64,000 nt of DNA, from assembly GCA_949752735.1 (NCBI GenBank), contig OX457037.1, positions 39,163,096 through 39,227,095 of the forward strand, written 5' to 3'. The position numbers and the translations under genes are program-made. Of this stretch, positions 22,308 to 32,297 are shown piece by piece (within the stretch, counting starts at the first letter, position 1; the number at the start of each line of letters is the position of its first letter). Source of the DNA: Lumbricus terrestris. Its lineage: Eukaryota > Annelida > Clitellata > Crassiclitellata > Lumbricidae. A model generated the notes under the pieces. It was not told the DNA's origin, did not search any database, and was given only the letters and a program-made list of their open reading frames with translations.

Positions 22308-22366
22308 ACTTTTTGGTTCATTTTTGATACACAGTGTGTGTCCAAATTTTTTCTTGCTTTTCAGGT
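22308..22366 (+). promoter_or_regulatory. Conserved non-coding block of G1, with 3' splice site-like end
   Basis: TTTTGGTTCATTTTTGATACAC and GTGTCCAAATTTTTTCTTG are nearly identical to 37449-37500 in G2 although flanking non-coding sequence has diverged. The block ends in a pyrimidine-rich run followed by CAG (TTTTCAGG), as in an intron acceptor. Role unknown. It could be splicing, RNA packaging or export. Confidence 0.45.
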
Positions 22367-22603
22367 TTATATAATTCGAACTCTGTATTTAGCTTTGCAT
22401 TGTATGAACTCTTAGTTGATTGTTTATAATAATGCAGTAGTTTAGTGTTGTGCTGCGTTAGTTGTTGCGATGCATTGTGCGATGAATTGCTTAGTACGTT
22501 AACTTGTAATGATATAGTACTTGGCGATTCTTTCTGTTGTGGACTGGTAGGCGTAGCGTTTGCTGTTCTATTTCGTCGTCCCCTCAGGACTCCTCAAGCT
22601 TTT

Positions 22604-22615
22604 GGGAGGGGGATA
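22604..22615 (+). other. Polypurine tract of G1
   Basis: GGGAGGGGGATA lies immediately 5' of the 3' LTR, where plus-strand DNA synthesis is primed. G2 has GTGGGGGGGTA in the same position. Confidence 0.75.
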
Positions 22616-23074
22616 TGTAGCCATTAGATGTCTACGGCCCGTCTTCTCTTCCGTACTCTCTCTTACTTGGTGCGTGGGAGGGCCTTGCCTATTTAAGGGC
22701 CTGCGGTCGTGCATAGGGTCCCTTCCGTTGTGGTGTGTGGTGAGCGTGGTTCCTGTCTCTTGTTGAGCGGTTTGGCGGTGGTTCTTCCTCGTGGTCATGC
22801 GAGTTAACCTGCGGGTTCCTTCTTCTACGTCGCCGTCTCGCCCTGTTGGCGGTCTGGCCGTTCATCCGTCTTCCTTGGCTCCGTTAGCCTTGTCTGCCGT
22901 GCTGTCGTTCGTACTGAGTTCTCTGGTCTGTTCGACTTCGTATCTACTAGACGGTAACGTTTTGTTTATTACGCTGTATATTTTGCTCGCTTCTGAATAA
23001 ATCGATGTTTATTTCATCCAAATTGGGACCTTATTCTATTAATCATACCCCGTAGACGGCCATTGAACCCAACA
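22616..23074 (+). repeat. 3' LTR of G1
   Basis: Identical by eye to the 5' LTR over 459 bp (offset exactly 6240). Followed by the ACAT target-site duplication. Confidence 0.93.
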
Positions 23075-23139
23075 ACATGTTTAACGTACGACACTGTCAT
23101 ATCGAGGATGATTAGTGTCTCCACGCCATTTAGACCCCG

Positions 23140-23290
23140 TGGACGGACCGTGCTAGCCCGAGATTTTGAATCTCTGAAATAGCCACCTTCGGAAATCGAA
23201 CCGCGGCTCTCACGCTCTTTCACAGAATGAATTGCGTACAGACGCGCGGCCTTACCGGTGTAGCCAAGCCCACTATATCTGCCTCTAGCG
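23140..23290 (-). repeat. Possible tRNA-derived SINE, second family
   Basis: On the minus strand TGGCTACACCGGTAAGG resembles an A box, and GGTTCGATTTCC about 55 nt later (plus 23193-23206) a B box, as in tRNA-derived SINE heads. No complete cloverleaf with acceptor stem was found, so I do not call a tRNA gene. Confidence 0.4.
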
Positions 23291-23469
23291 GGGAAGGCTG
23301 CTGGTCTATTGTGTTGGAAGTTGGAACCTCAACCTGTCAGCGTCGTGTTTCATAGTTGTTGGTTCATCTGCCTGAATTAGTTTCCCCGTTGGAGATGCGT
23401 CTGCTAACTAGGGTTGACTCGTTAGTGTTTTACAGGCTCCTTAAAACTTTCTTGTAGGCTAGCACTGTG

Positions 23470-23530
23470 GTTGGACTGTGAACGCTCTCTGAGTGGATTC
23501 CTTTTAGAGGCGCTATATAAATTCTTTAAA
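23470..23530 (+). repeat. L2-type 3' end
   Basis: TTTAGAGGCGCTATATAAATTC followed by a short (AATG)n-like tail, the same 3' terminus as the L2 LINE at 16190. Upstream sequence is too diverged to assign. Confidence 0.5.
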
Positions 23531-23739
23531 TGAATGAACGACTCTTAATGAAGTGAGTGGCATGATCATACTTAACCAAATCCGCAATACCTTGCAAAGT
23601 TGAATCGGATCCTTGCAATGAGCAAATGCTATTCAGTAGGCCCTAGTCACCTTTCATAGTTTCGCTTAGCAAGACAGAAGGAATTAGAATTTGAAAAACC
23701 TATCTTTGCCAAGTGCACAGAGAAAGGATGTATTACATC

Positions 23740-24310
23740 TCACACAGATCTACTATATATGCAGTTCCGACTCCTTTTAGAGGGGGCCGCAGAATACTTT
23801 TCTGTAGGTACATGCGAATGTATCGGATCGATCAATGAAATATAAAACAAATGATCTACAGGGCAGAGATGACATCCCCTGCACGTTACCTACGTGCTGT
23901 AAAACCCATGCCCTTTAGAGTACCTTCTCGGCGTTTCTCAGACTCTTTTGTCCGTGGGAATATTATGTCATCTCCGCAATAGCCTACAATCGCTGCGCGA
24001 ACGCTGAGCTGAACTCCCTGTACCATTAGTTGTAAGAATTGTGAAATGTTAATGCAGACAATTAAGAGCTAAAACTATTGATATTTGAATTGAAATGACA
24101 TATCTGAAGTGCCATACAATATAACAATTCGACGTAACTGCAAACCTTTTCGCCGTAGACCATTGGACCCGTAGAATATGCATTGAAGATTAATTTCTGC
24201 TACCAACAACCAATGTCAGCAAAAGAAAATAATACAAAGTCTGCATTAGTCTTTGACTTCTGACGCTGCAAGCCACATTATAGCCTACTACTTGCGATCT
24301 GCCGTGCACA
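23740..24310 (-). repeat. Duplicated block X, copy B (inverted relative to 850-1930)
   Basis: Reverse-complement similarity to 850-1930 with the foldback element (963-1438) missing, which makes this an empty-site reference for that insertion. Shared words include TGCAGTTCCGACTC, GGGGGCCGCAGAA, TGTAGGTACATGCGAATG and ACGCTGCAAGCCACA. Confidence 0.6.
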
Positions 24311-24930
24311 ATGGGAAAAGTATTGCAGTATAGTAACCGTAAGCATCACAATTCAAAAGCGCAACTCTAATGCAAGGCGATCCAACCAGCTTATTCACGA
24401 GCGCAGCATCGTATCAGAGTGATAGTATATGGATAGAACTTCTAGAGATGTCCATTGGAGATCTGAGTCCGGTTGCCATGGAGACCAGAGCGCGTCAGAC
24501 GAAAATTCTTCATTACATGATTATGACGTCAATTCTGTTGTCCATTGCAACACACAAGTAAACGGTTCGCAGGCAAAAGGGATCCAATATTTCTCTAATA
24601 GGCCTATAACTACATTTTTACATTGCATGTTTTTCACGATCGCGTCAGGTTACGGCATGACAATTGTTATGCTCATAACAAATATTGTTCCAGAAATTTC
24701 TGTTTATGGGACACTTTAATGTGCGAGAAAATGAAGAAAACGATAGGCTATCACAAAATAGGGCCTACTTCTTCATGGGGGGGGGGGTGGCGCAGAATTT
24801 TTTCAAGACTGGCAAAACAAAATGGCCACGGTCAATTGTTTTAGTGGCATTTAAGAACTTTAACATTGCAATGCAGGGAATTAAGAACATGTGCATCTTT
24901 CGTAGAGATTTCTTAATGTAGACTAAATTT
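24311..24930. other. Intergenic, no gene seen
   Basis: Short frames of 60-96 codons overlap each other and show no domain. A poly-G run lies at 24778-24787. No transposon ends identified. Confidence 0.3.
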
Positions 24931-24939
24931 TTCGCGCCA

Positions 24940-25172
24940 ATAAATTATCAATAAACCTTGATAAAACTTTTATATTTTATTTAGTCCCCATAGAAAGATC
25001 TATTTCAGCAATGTAAGCGATCTGTGCATTGATGGTCAGTCCATTAAACAAGTAGCCTCAACCAAATTTTTAGGTGTCATATTAGACCAGTATTTGTCTT
25101 GGAAAGATCACATTGAAGCTATTTCGTCCAAAATTGCTAAGAATATTGGAATTATAAAACGGGCTTATTGTT
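24940..25172 (+). pseudogene. CR1-like LINE reverse transcriptase fragment
   Basis: Plus-strand translation gives NLDKTFILYFSPHRK followed by TKFLGVILDQYLSWKDHIEAI and KIAKNIGIIKRA, ending in a stop. This matches the region after the catalytic box of LINE B (compare SKFLGVIIDNHLEWSDHIS). Only about 75 codons survive, truncated at both ends. Confidence 0.75.
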
Positions 25173-25205
25173 AGGAATTTTCTCAACTGCACATAAATGA
25201 CATAG

Positions 25206-25260
25206 AAAATTTCGTCTCCTCTGCCCAGTACAACATACTGGGCAGAGGAGACGAAATTTT
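25206..25260. other. Perfect 25-bp inverted repeat, 5-nt loop
   Basis: Arm 25206-25230 (ends CTCTGCCCAGTA) and arm 25236-25260 (starts TACTGGGCAGAG) are exactly complementary around CAACA. It lies at the start of a short non-coding repeat that contains two near-identical copies of CGCCGCCAAAAAAGTTGATGA (25266 and 25324). Confidence 0.85.
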
Positions 25261-25490
25261 TTTTTCGCCGCCAAAAAAGTTGATGACTTTTTTTGTCATC
25301 CAGCGAAATCATTTTGTATTTTCGCCGCCAAAAAAGTTGATGACCTTTTTTGTCGTGACGCTCAACGATTGGGGGGGGGGACAAATGCATGGGCCGTCCC
25401 CCCAAAACCTCCATTGGGGGGACCGTCCCCCTGTCCACCTCCCCCCTAGGTCTCCACCCATGCCCCGAAGCTAAAGCAATATTATGGCAT
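25261..25490. repeat. G/C-run-rich non-coding repeat
   Basis: Two tandem CGCCGCCAAAAAAGTTGATGA units of about 58 bp, then a G run at 25369-25380 and alternating runs of C and G to 25450. Probably a small DNA transposon remnant. No terminal repeats could be defined. Confidence 0.4.
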
Positions 25491-25780
25491 ATGAGTGACT
25501 CTTTAGAAGTTTGACTATTAAAAATTTCCGGATTTAAAAAATTCATATTAACTTAAGCCTACTGATCAAAATCAATTGTTTTGGTAATGCTTGACTGAAG
25601 GCCGTAGGCAGGAATTTATTTCGGGGGGTGTTTTTCTCGACCACGAATTTTGAGGTGAGTAGGTTACACGCTGAGGAAGACTGTCTTTGGGGCGAAATTT
25701 TCTGACGGTTTTTTAGTCGAGGTCGATCAAAATTTCTGGGATAGTTTTCCATTATAACATAATGTTCAGTTCTTCAGCGA
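25491..25780. other. Intergenic, no gene seen
   Basis: No convincing frame or repeat. The minus-strand frames here are short and lack domains. Confidence 0.25.
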
Positions 25781-25789
25781 CTCAGTCAA

Positions 25790-27580
25790 TAAAGCCACAT
25801 TGAACTTCGCAAAAATGCGTTCGAGATTGTACAAAAACTGAAGGTGGACACCTCAAACATTCTTTGAGATAAATTGTTTGTCAGAATTCTGTAGTCGATA
25901 TTAAAAGTGATGTCATAACATATTTGACACTGAAAATTGCAGGTAACAGTCCACTTTTCTATGGAATTTTGAAAATACGGAATAGTATATATAGGCTACG
26001 TATTGAAACAGCTGTAATTCTTGAAGGAATGAAAACTTTTCAGCACAATTATCAGGGATTGTTGAAAAGTATTCCCTCTTGAAAATGCTGAAATGTCGAT
26101 AGAAGTCTTTGTGGAACTATAGAAAATAGTTGCAGAGAAATTGCTTTTTTATGTGTTGGGCCCTTTTGGCTAACTTTATCTGTTTCGGTGCGAAATTTAA
26201 GGTTAAATAACTTTTTATTTCATTTTTCGATTTTTTGGGGCAGTGAATAGGCCTACATTTATTGTCTCAATCGCTTATTTTTTACTTTCGTAGGTCCTAG
26301 GCATAATGCATATATTGTGCCTAATGGATAAGACATGGTCCTGTATGTCTGTTTAGACTTTAGACTGTCTGTTTAAGTAAATCACTGTTTCTGTCCTCTG
26401 TCACCTAAGTGGACCATTATTTTTTATTATCCAGGCTTTTTTTCTTAGTGCGCTGAGTAGGCCTGTCTCTTTTTCCTTCCTGCTTCGGTCTCTTTGGCCT
26501 CACATCAGTTGCCAGAAGCTCGGGGCATCAAGTCGATACTTTTTGGCCCATCTATACCATTTACTTCTCCCATTAGTCTACAGTTTCACTGCCAACTAAT
26601 GGACTTCACATTGAGCAGAATCTTCATTTTGTTGTCTTCCTTCTTCATTCACCGGTTGAAATGGCTTCCCATAGTTCATCGATCACACGACCGACCACCC
26701 GTTAATCTCCTTTAACTGCATGGACGCGGTCTTCTAAGTCTGCACGTTTTTCTTTCGTTTCCTCATACTGTACACGAATCTCCCTCTCTGCCTCTTATAT
26801 ATCGTCTGCTTAGAGTGCAATGGTTATAACTCCAATGCATTTAGCAATGGAGTTAGCACCATTGCACTCTAAGAAGCAGACGATATATATATATAGTATA
26901 TATATATATACAATTATACATAGTATACAACGCAGGGCCGCATCAAGGCTGGTCCCGCGGGTTCCTTGCAATGAGTATGCCTTTCAACGCCCCTCTGACA
27001 ACCCGCCGGTCCATTACGCACATAAAGAAACTGCGGCCACTCAAAACTGCGGGTCTCTCAAGACTGCGGGTCCGGGTGCTGCAGAACCTTGGGACACACT
27101 TAGGCTATAGGCCTATGTGTATACATGTTTTGACCTAATTTCTGTTTCGATTATTCCAACTCTCTCTATCAACAAACAGTCTTTTGTATTTGACATTATG
27201 AGCATCATTGCTAGCTATAAGTCACAAACAAATTTAAAGGCGCACAAAAATAACATAGCCAAGCGCATGACTATATATCATTTATGAGGTTTTTCGATAG
27301 GTCACCAACCGTATAACAGGATCAAAAAGCACAAGAAACGGAGGACTTTATTATATTGTTTTGTTTTGTATTGTATTGTATTGTAGGCTATATATGAGAA
27401 TTTATGAAGCACCTCTTACAGCACTTACCATATGACAGCCCGGAGGAAATAAGAAAAACTTAAAACAGCGAATTAAGGACTGAAGATGACACCCCATGTA
27501 ATAAGATCTTATTACGGATAGAGGGAGTGAGGCCATTTCACAGAACGGTCTATGGCAAAGGCGCGGTGTTGGGCCATTCT
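25790..27580 (+). repeat. Duplicated block Y, copy B (uninterrupted)
   Basis: Colinear with copy A pieces 2190-3300, 4318-4351, 11250-11364, 12086-12256 and 13226-13485. Shared runs include CAACAAACAGTCTTTTGTATTTG, GAGCATCATTGCTAGCTATAAGTC and GGCAAAGGCGCGGTGTTGGGCC. It lacks LINE A, LINE B and both ACCCGGCG-headed repeats, so it records the pre-insertion state at each site. No gene is visible. Confidence 0.75.
26796..26892. other. Long hairpin, copy B
   Basis: Same hairpin as 3124-3214 with slightly longer arms. TATATATCGTCTGCTTAGAG at the left pairs with CTCTAAG, A, AGCAGACGATATATA at the right. The loop ATTTA is retained. Confidence 0.65.
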
Positions 27581-27885
27581 CTCTGTCCTAGCCTATGTTT
27601 GTGCTTCTTCTGCGTTTTCTGCGGAAATACAATGAGTAAACGAGTCACAAAAACAAAACAGGGAATGATTCACATGCGGCTGGTCTCTCCAACTTTTTAG
27701 ATACGACTGTTTGCTGTACGGCGAAATTCGGTGCAAGCGGTGTTTGCTTGGCGGCAGAGATGAAGGATACAGCGTTGCGAAGAGTATGCCAGGAAATATT
27801 TTCCGTATTTGGATATAGGAAAGCAACCTGCATAAACAGGATTTTCGTTGCCATGTTTGGAGTCGAGGCAAAGGACACTCCTACC

Positions 27886-27966
27886 AACTCGTATCAACTC
27901 GTATCAACTCGTATCAACTCGTATCAACTCGTATCAACTCGTATCAACCCGCATCACTCGTATCAA
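27886..27966. repeat. (CAACTCGTAT)n minisatellite
   Basis: Seven to eight 10-bp units of CAACTCGTAT, the last ones degenerate. It explains the repetitive reading frame 27748-27978. Confidence 0.9.
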
Positions 27967-29445
27967 CTGCCTGAATAGTCTACAGTGAAATTCAGAAGTG
28001 CAGCTGGCGTCAATAGTATCGGCGTCCTGCAATCTGCTTTTAGTCAATTAGACGAACGACCTGCTGCCAGACCATCTGCTGTGATTTCCATCGATTATTT
28101 ACCATGGAATGGAGAGAGATTTATTTCATTTGAAGTCTATAGCGTCCCTGAAAAGGCATAAATCAATAATAAAAAAGCTTATTAAAGCAACCAACTGGTC
28201 AGTATTATAAGCATTGATTGTATTACAGATTAAATGATACCCTGACTATGATTGGCTGGATTGGATTGTGCTACAGATTAGATTGTTCACAGACTAGAAC
28301 GTGATTAATGAACCTGTATGCATGTCATCTCTTAAAGATTTTTACACAATACTAGGCCTACTACGGTATGTGTTTAACCGTAATAAAGCGACTGGCAATA
28401 TTATAGACTACACACATAGGCCTAATATCGCACATTATACATGTATATATAAATGTGTGTGTGATGTGGAGGATTCCAATTCAATGTGAAGAGTTGTCCC
28501 ATGGATTTCATACATGACTTAGAGCATTGTTTTTAACTTGTGAACGATAGCTTTAAAAAAATTTAATGCCAGTAGGATATATAGGCTTTGCTATTATTTT
28601 AATGTACCGGTACAAGTTCTAACTCAGACTAACTGGCGCATTTACATGAATCTGAACATGTTGCAAACTCATAAATTGGTTCCAAAGTCATAATTAGTTT
28701 TTACAAGCAGTAAGCGCATAATTTTCATCTGAAGTCATATGACGACCGCGGTGGTCAATGCGATATCTCATAATAATTATAGCAGATTTACACCAGGAAG
28801 GTTGAAGAGAGGAAGAACAGGGGAAAGAGAGGAAGCTGTATGAGTGTTGACTAATGATCCACGACCAAAATAAATTATAATATATATATATTATATATAT
28901 ATAATTATATATATATATATATATGAAAGAGAATTCTTCGAAGAGAGCGCTTTGTCAGCTTCTCATAAAAGTTGAATGACTTGAGGAGAAAAATCTTCCG
29001 CGGTCATTAACACGACGACGACGCCCACTGTACTGCAATTAAAAATGATGAGTGGTTCGGAAACACGAGAGCTGCAGCAGTGCATATATATATATAGTAG
29101 TCTCTCGTAATGGCCACCTCTCTCAGAGATTTCTTCACGATGAGCGTCCGTGGAACCCCAATAGTTGTTTATCATGGCTGCTATCCGCATTCAATCCTTC
29201 CATTCACTTACCGGTATCTCGTATATCGTAATTTATTATTATCATCTCGCATTACTTTTGCAAAAGTTGGGCCATTCTAACCAGGACAAGACAGTTTATT
29301 ATTTGCTCTCATTCATAATTTTATGTTTATATAAAATACGTTCGTTCTTTATATCTGTCATGGAAATGAGACTATGCTGGAACGCTTATATTGGCTTAAA
29401 TACCAAGAAGTAGCGAAGCATAAATATAAATATATATATATTTAA
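27967..29445. other. Intergenic, no gene seen
   Basis: A/T-rich sequence with an AT microsatellite at about 28878-28925. No domain in the short frames. Confidence 0.3.
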
Positions 29446-29448
29446 GAC

Positions 29449-29450
29449 AA

Positions 29451-29500
<50 letters not shown>

Positions 29501-29700
29501 NNNNNNNNNNNNNNNNNNNNNNNNNNNNNNNNNNNNNNNNNNNNNNNNNNNNNNNNNNNNNNNNNNNNNNNNNNNNNNNNNNNNNNNNNNNNNNNNNNNN
29601 NNNNNNNNNNNNNNNNNNNNNNNNNNNNNNNNNNNNNNNNNNNNNNNNNNNNNNNNNNNNNNNNNNNNNNNNNNNNNNNNNNNNNNNNNNNNNNNNNNNN
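29449..29700. repeat. (TG)n microsatellite running into a 200-base assembly gap
   Basis: TG dinucleotides from 29451 to 29500, then 200 N (29501-29700). The round gap size suggests a placeholder where the assembler failed on the repeat. Frames reported across it are meaningless. Confidence 0.98.
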
Positions 29701-31040
29701 TGAAGCTCTTATTACAATAGATTAGATTACGACGATGATCTAATCATCATCATCATGACGTGAAGCTGCTGAAGATCGAGCAAACATTCCCCTCCCTATG
29801 CAGCACAATCCTGACTACGGTCTTGTAGCGCACTCTGATTTTTCAATGGACTTTTTCTATACGACAGAAAAACGGTGCGTCTGATTTCCACCGCATTTAA
29901 TCTGTCTGTGTTTGACAAGCAGCAGTCGGTCGATTATGCAATCTTAATGATTCAGTCGTTCTCATGTTTTCCTATAATGCCGTTTCAAATATCCGCCATC
30001 GTTTGCGAGCTACTTCGCCATGAGTGTATTTACTTACTAACTCACGGTACTCACCGAATAACATTATCGGACTTCCTCCTCGACTGTGGACATGGAAGCC
30101 CAGCGAGCAAGGTCAACAAACAGACAAGGTAAATGGCCAATGCAGTTGTGCGCAATTGATTTGTGCCAGGTCCTGTCATAATATATATGTACATATAAAT
30201 ATATATATAAGTGGATATATATACATATAATGTTTTCTGATCAGAAGTATGAACATTAGAGTTTGATGCAAGTTAGAAACTGTAAGTACAAAGCATAAGA
30301 GTGAATTTTGAACACATTGTTTCAGTGAGACGCCAAATATGGCGTTCCGTTTTTATTTTAAAAAAAGCTGCGAGTAAGAAATATATTCGATTGAATCTCT
30401 TACAAATGTATACAAATTTAGCGCAAATCTAGTGGGTTCGCATACTTTTGTAAGAGCTGGTTTACATTTGTGAGGGTTGAGTCAGCTTTTTATAGACTCG
30501 GTTACATTCGTAAAAGGCTAACCGTTTTTTTAAAGGACTGTACTACTTTGCAAGAGTTTCTTTTGTATTCTATTAATAAATTTTTAAGCTATAATTATTG
30601 CGTCTCTATATTATAGGGTGTACCGTTCAAAGGCGAGTTGGCTTGTATCTCGGATGAACAGACAGACAGGCAGACATGCAGACATGCTGACAGACAGACA
30701 TACAGACAGACAGACAGACAAACCGAAGAATGTTGCATCGCTATATGTGAGGCATTGAAACCGTTGTGTTAGTATAAGTAAAGCCGAACGTGATGAAGCA
30801 AAGTCATTGATTGCGTATATATCACATCTCAACGATCAATCTCTATCATGCTTCAGTTTGTTTCATCTCACTCACGCTTCACAGAGCGGCAGTTAAGAAT
30901 CGCTCGTTGCCTAGTGCACGTTGCTAATGGCAACTGCATGGCGATGCATGGCTAGAACGTAATCACGTATAGTTGTTTGCTGAAACGTGAGACTCAGCGA
31001 AAGGTCACTAATTGATAGGTCAGATAAAGGTCACAAGATG
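29701..31040. other. Intergenic, no gene seen, with (CAGA)n at 30658-30724
   Basis: No coding signal. There is a short AT-rich stretch at 30180-30230, an imperfect CAGACAGA repeat at 30658-30724, and several variants of ACATTTGTAAGAG between 30395 and 30560 that suggest an old degenerate repeat. Confidence 0.35.
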
Positions 31041-31044
31041 AAGG

Positions 31045-31428
31045 CCGGTGTCACGAAATAAAGTCTCCCCCCGATACAAAGTCTCCCCCCGAAACAGAAT
31101 CTTCCCCCTGGCTGAAACTCTGTATTGGAAGAAATTTTCTGAAGTAAAAGTATTATATGTTTTCTTGTTATATAATCTGGCAACGTAAACTAACCGTTTA
31201 ACCTGCTCATCTCTAAATTTGATGCAACTGCAGCCAATTTTACGCTGAACGGGGGAGACTTTATTTCGTGGACGGCGGAAATTTTCTCTCCCCCACGGAG
31301 ACTTTATTTCAGAATATACTGTCCGGGGACGAATTTGTTCTGGAACAGATCCTTCGGGGAAGAATCTGTTTCGAAATAAAGTCTCCGGGGGGAGAATTTT
31401 AAGGGAGGGACTCTGTCACGTGACACCG
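31045..31428. mobile_element. Non-autonomous element with terminal CGGTGTCACG inverted repeat
   Basis: The left end CCGGTGTCACGAAATAAAGT and right end CACGTGACACCG are inverted. The word GAAATAAAGTCTCC or its complement occurs repeatedly in both halves, so the element can fold back. Non-coding. No clear target-site duplication. Superfamily not assigned. Confidence 0.5.
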
Positions 31429-31529
31429 ACACCCTGCAATTTTGGGTTAAGACAGATCTGCTCTGAGGGTCACTCACGTCTCGCTATCTGCGTGTTTTGT
31501 CGGCTTGAATATACAATAATTGTATATAT

Positions 31530-31973
31530 TGTGAGTGTTAGCTACCTATTACCCCTCTGGGCTTCCTTACTTGGACTCTCCTTGACTATGTGGGAGTTGA
31601 GGGAAGGGCAGGGCCTATTTAAAGGGCTACTACTGTGGGGGCTTGCTTCTTGTCGTGGGTCTACTCTGTGGTGTGTGTTCGACTCCTGTTGAGCGTGGCG
31701 TGTGGTTCGTGTTCTACGACGTTTGTCTTCTTCGATTGCCGTCCCACCTCGTTGGTGAACTGGCCTACATCCGTCTTCCTTTGGGCTCCGTTAGCCTGGT
31801 GTGTCTTCACGTCAGCTCTGTCGAATCAGCTGTATCGGTCGTACTTCATGTCAGCTTTGGGTAACGTTAACCTACTCCTTGTCAGACTGCTCTGTTATTG
31901 AATAAATCGATGTTATTTTACATTACGGACCTGAGTATTACTCATCATCTTCTAGACTAGAGCAAGTGAACCC
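31530..31973 (+). repeat. 5' LTR of G2
   Basis: Starts TGTGAGTG. TATTTAAA at 31616-31623 and AATAAA at 31901-31906. Identical to 37780-38223 by eye. The 3' LTR continues AACA before the flank, but here the sequence changes to GGGTCTCTCGGG, so the final 4 bp and the normal primer-binding-site start seem to be missing. Confidence 0.9.
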
Positions 31974-32297
31974 GGGTCTCTCGGGATTTTTTCACGATAA
32001 TTTGAAATTTGCGTCAAAAAAGGGGCGTTGTTTCCGTGAAATTTAGCGAATAGTACGGTGGTAATTCCGTTGGAAAAGTGTTATATGGTGGTTGGCCGTG
32101 AAGACAGGTCAATGGTTGTTGTTTTTGGCGAATTAGGTCGGGAAAATTAGTGCGGGAAATTTCGACGTTTTGCGACATTGAGTTTTGCGAGTTTTGTAAA
32201 TTTGGTCGAGACAGTTTTGAAGTGAGCTGTCGTGGGTGAATTTTTTGCGCTGTGCGTTGGTCTGCACGTCGAATAGTCGACAGGGCGTAGAGGTAAA

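Larger units (their letters stand above)
16376..23074 (+). mobile_element. Gmr1-type Ty3/gypsy LTR retrotransposon, copy G1
   Basis: Structure is 5' LTR (16376-16834), internal region with a single gag-pol frame, polypurine tract, and 3' LTR (22616-23074). A 4-bp ACAT duplication flanks it (16372-16375 and 23075-23078). Pol order is protease, integrase, reverse transcriptase, RNase H. This differs from ordinary Ty3/gypsy elements, where integrase is last, and defines the Gmr1 group. The two 459-bp LTRs appear identical at every position compared, implying a very recent insertion, yet the coding region has a frameshift and a stop. It is related to copy G2 (31530-38227), with clearly different LTRs. 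Confidence 0.93.

Noticed and set aside
16551..23000. 69-aa frame in both G1 LTRs
   Set aside because: Identical only because the LTRs are identical. The G2 LTR has no equivalent frame.
29451..29725. Frames across the N gap
   Set aside because: Translation of (TG)n and unknown bases.
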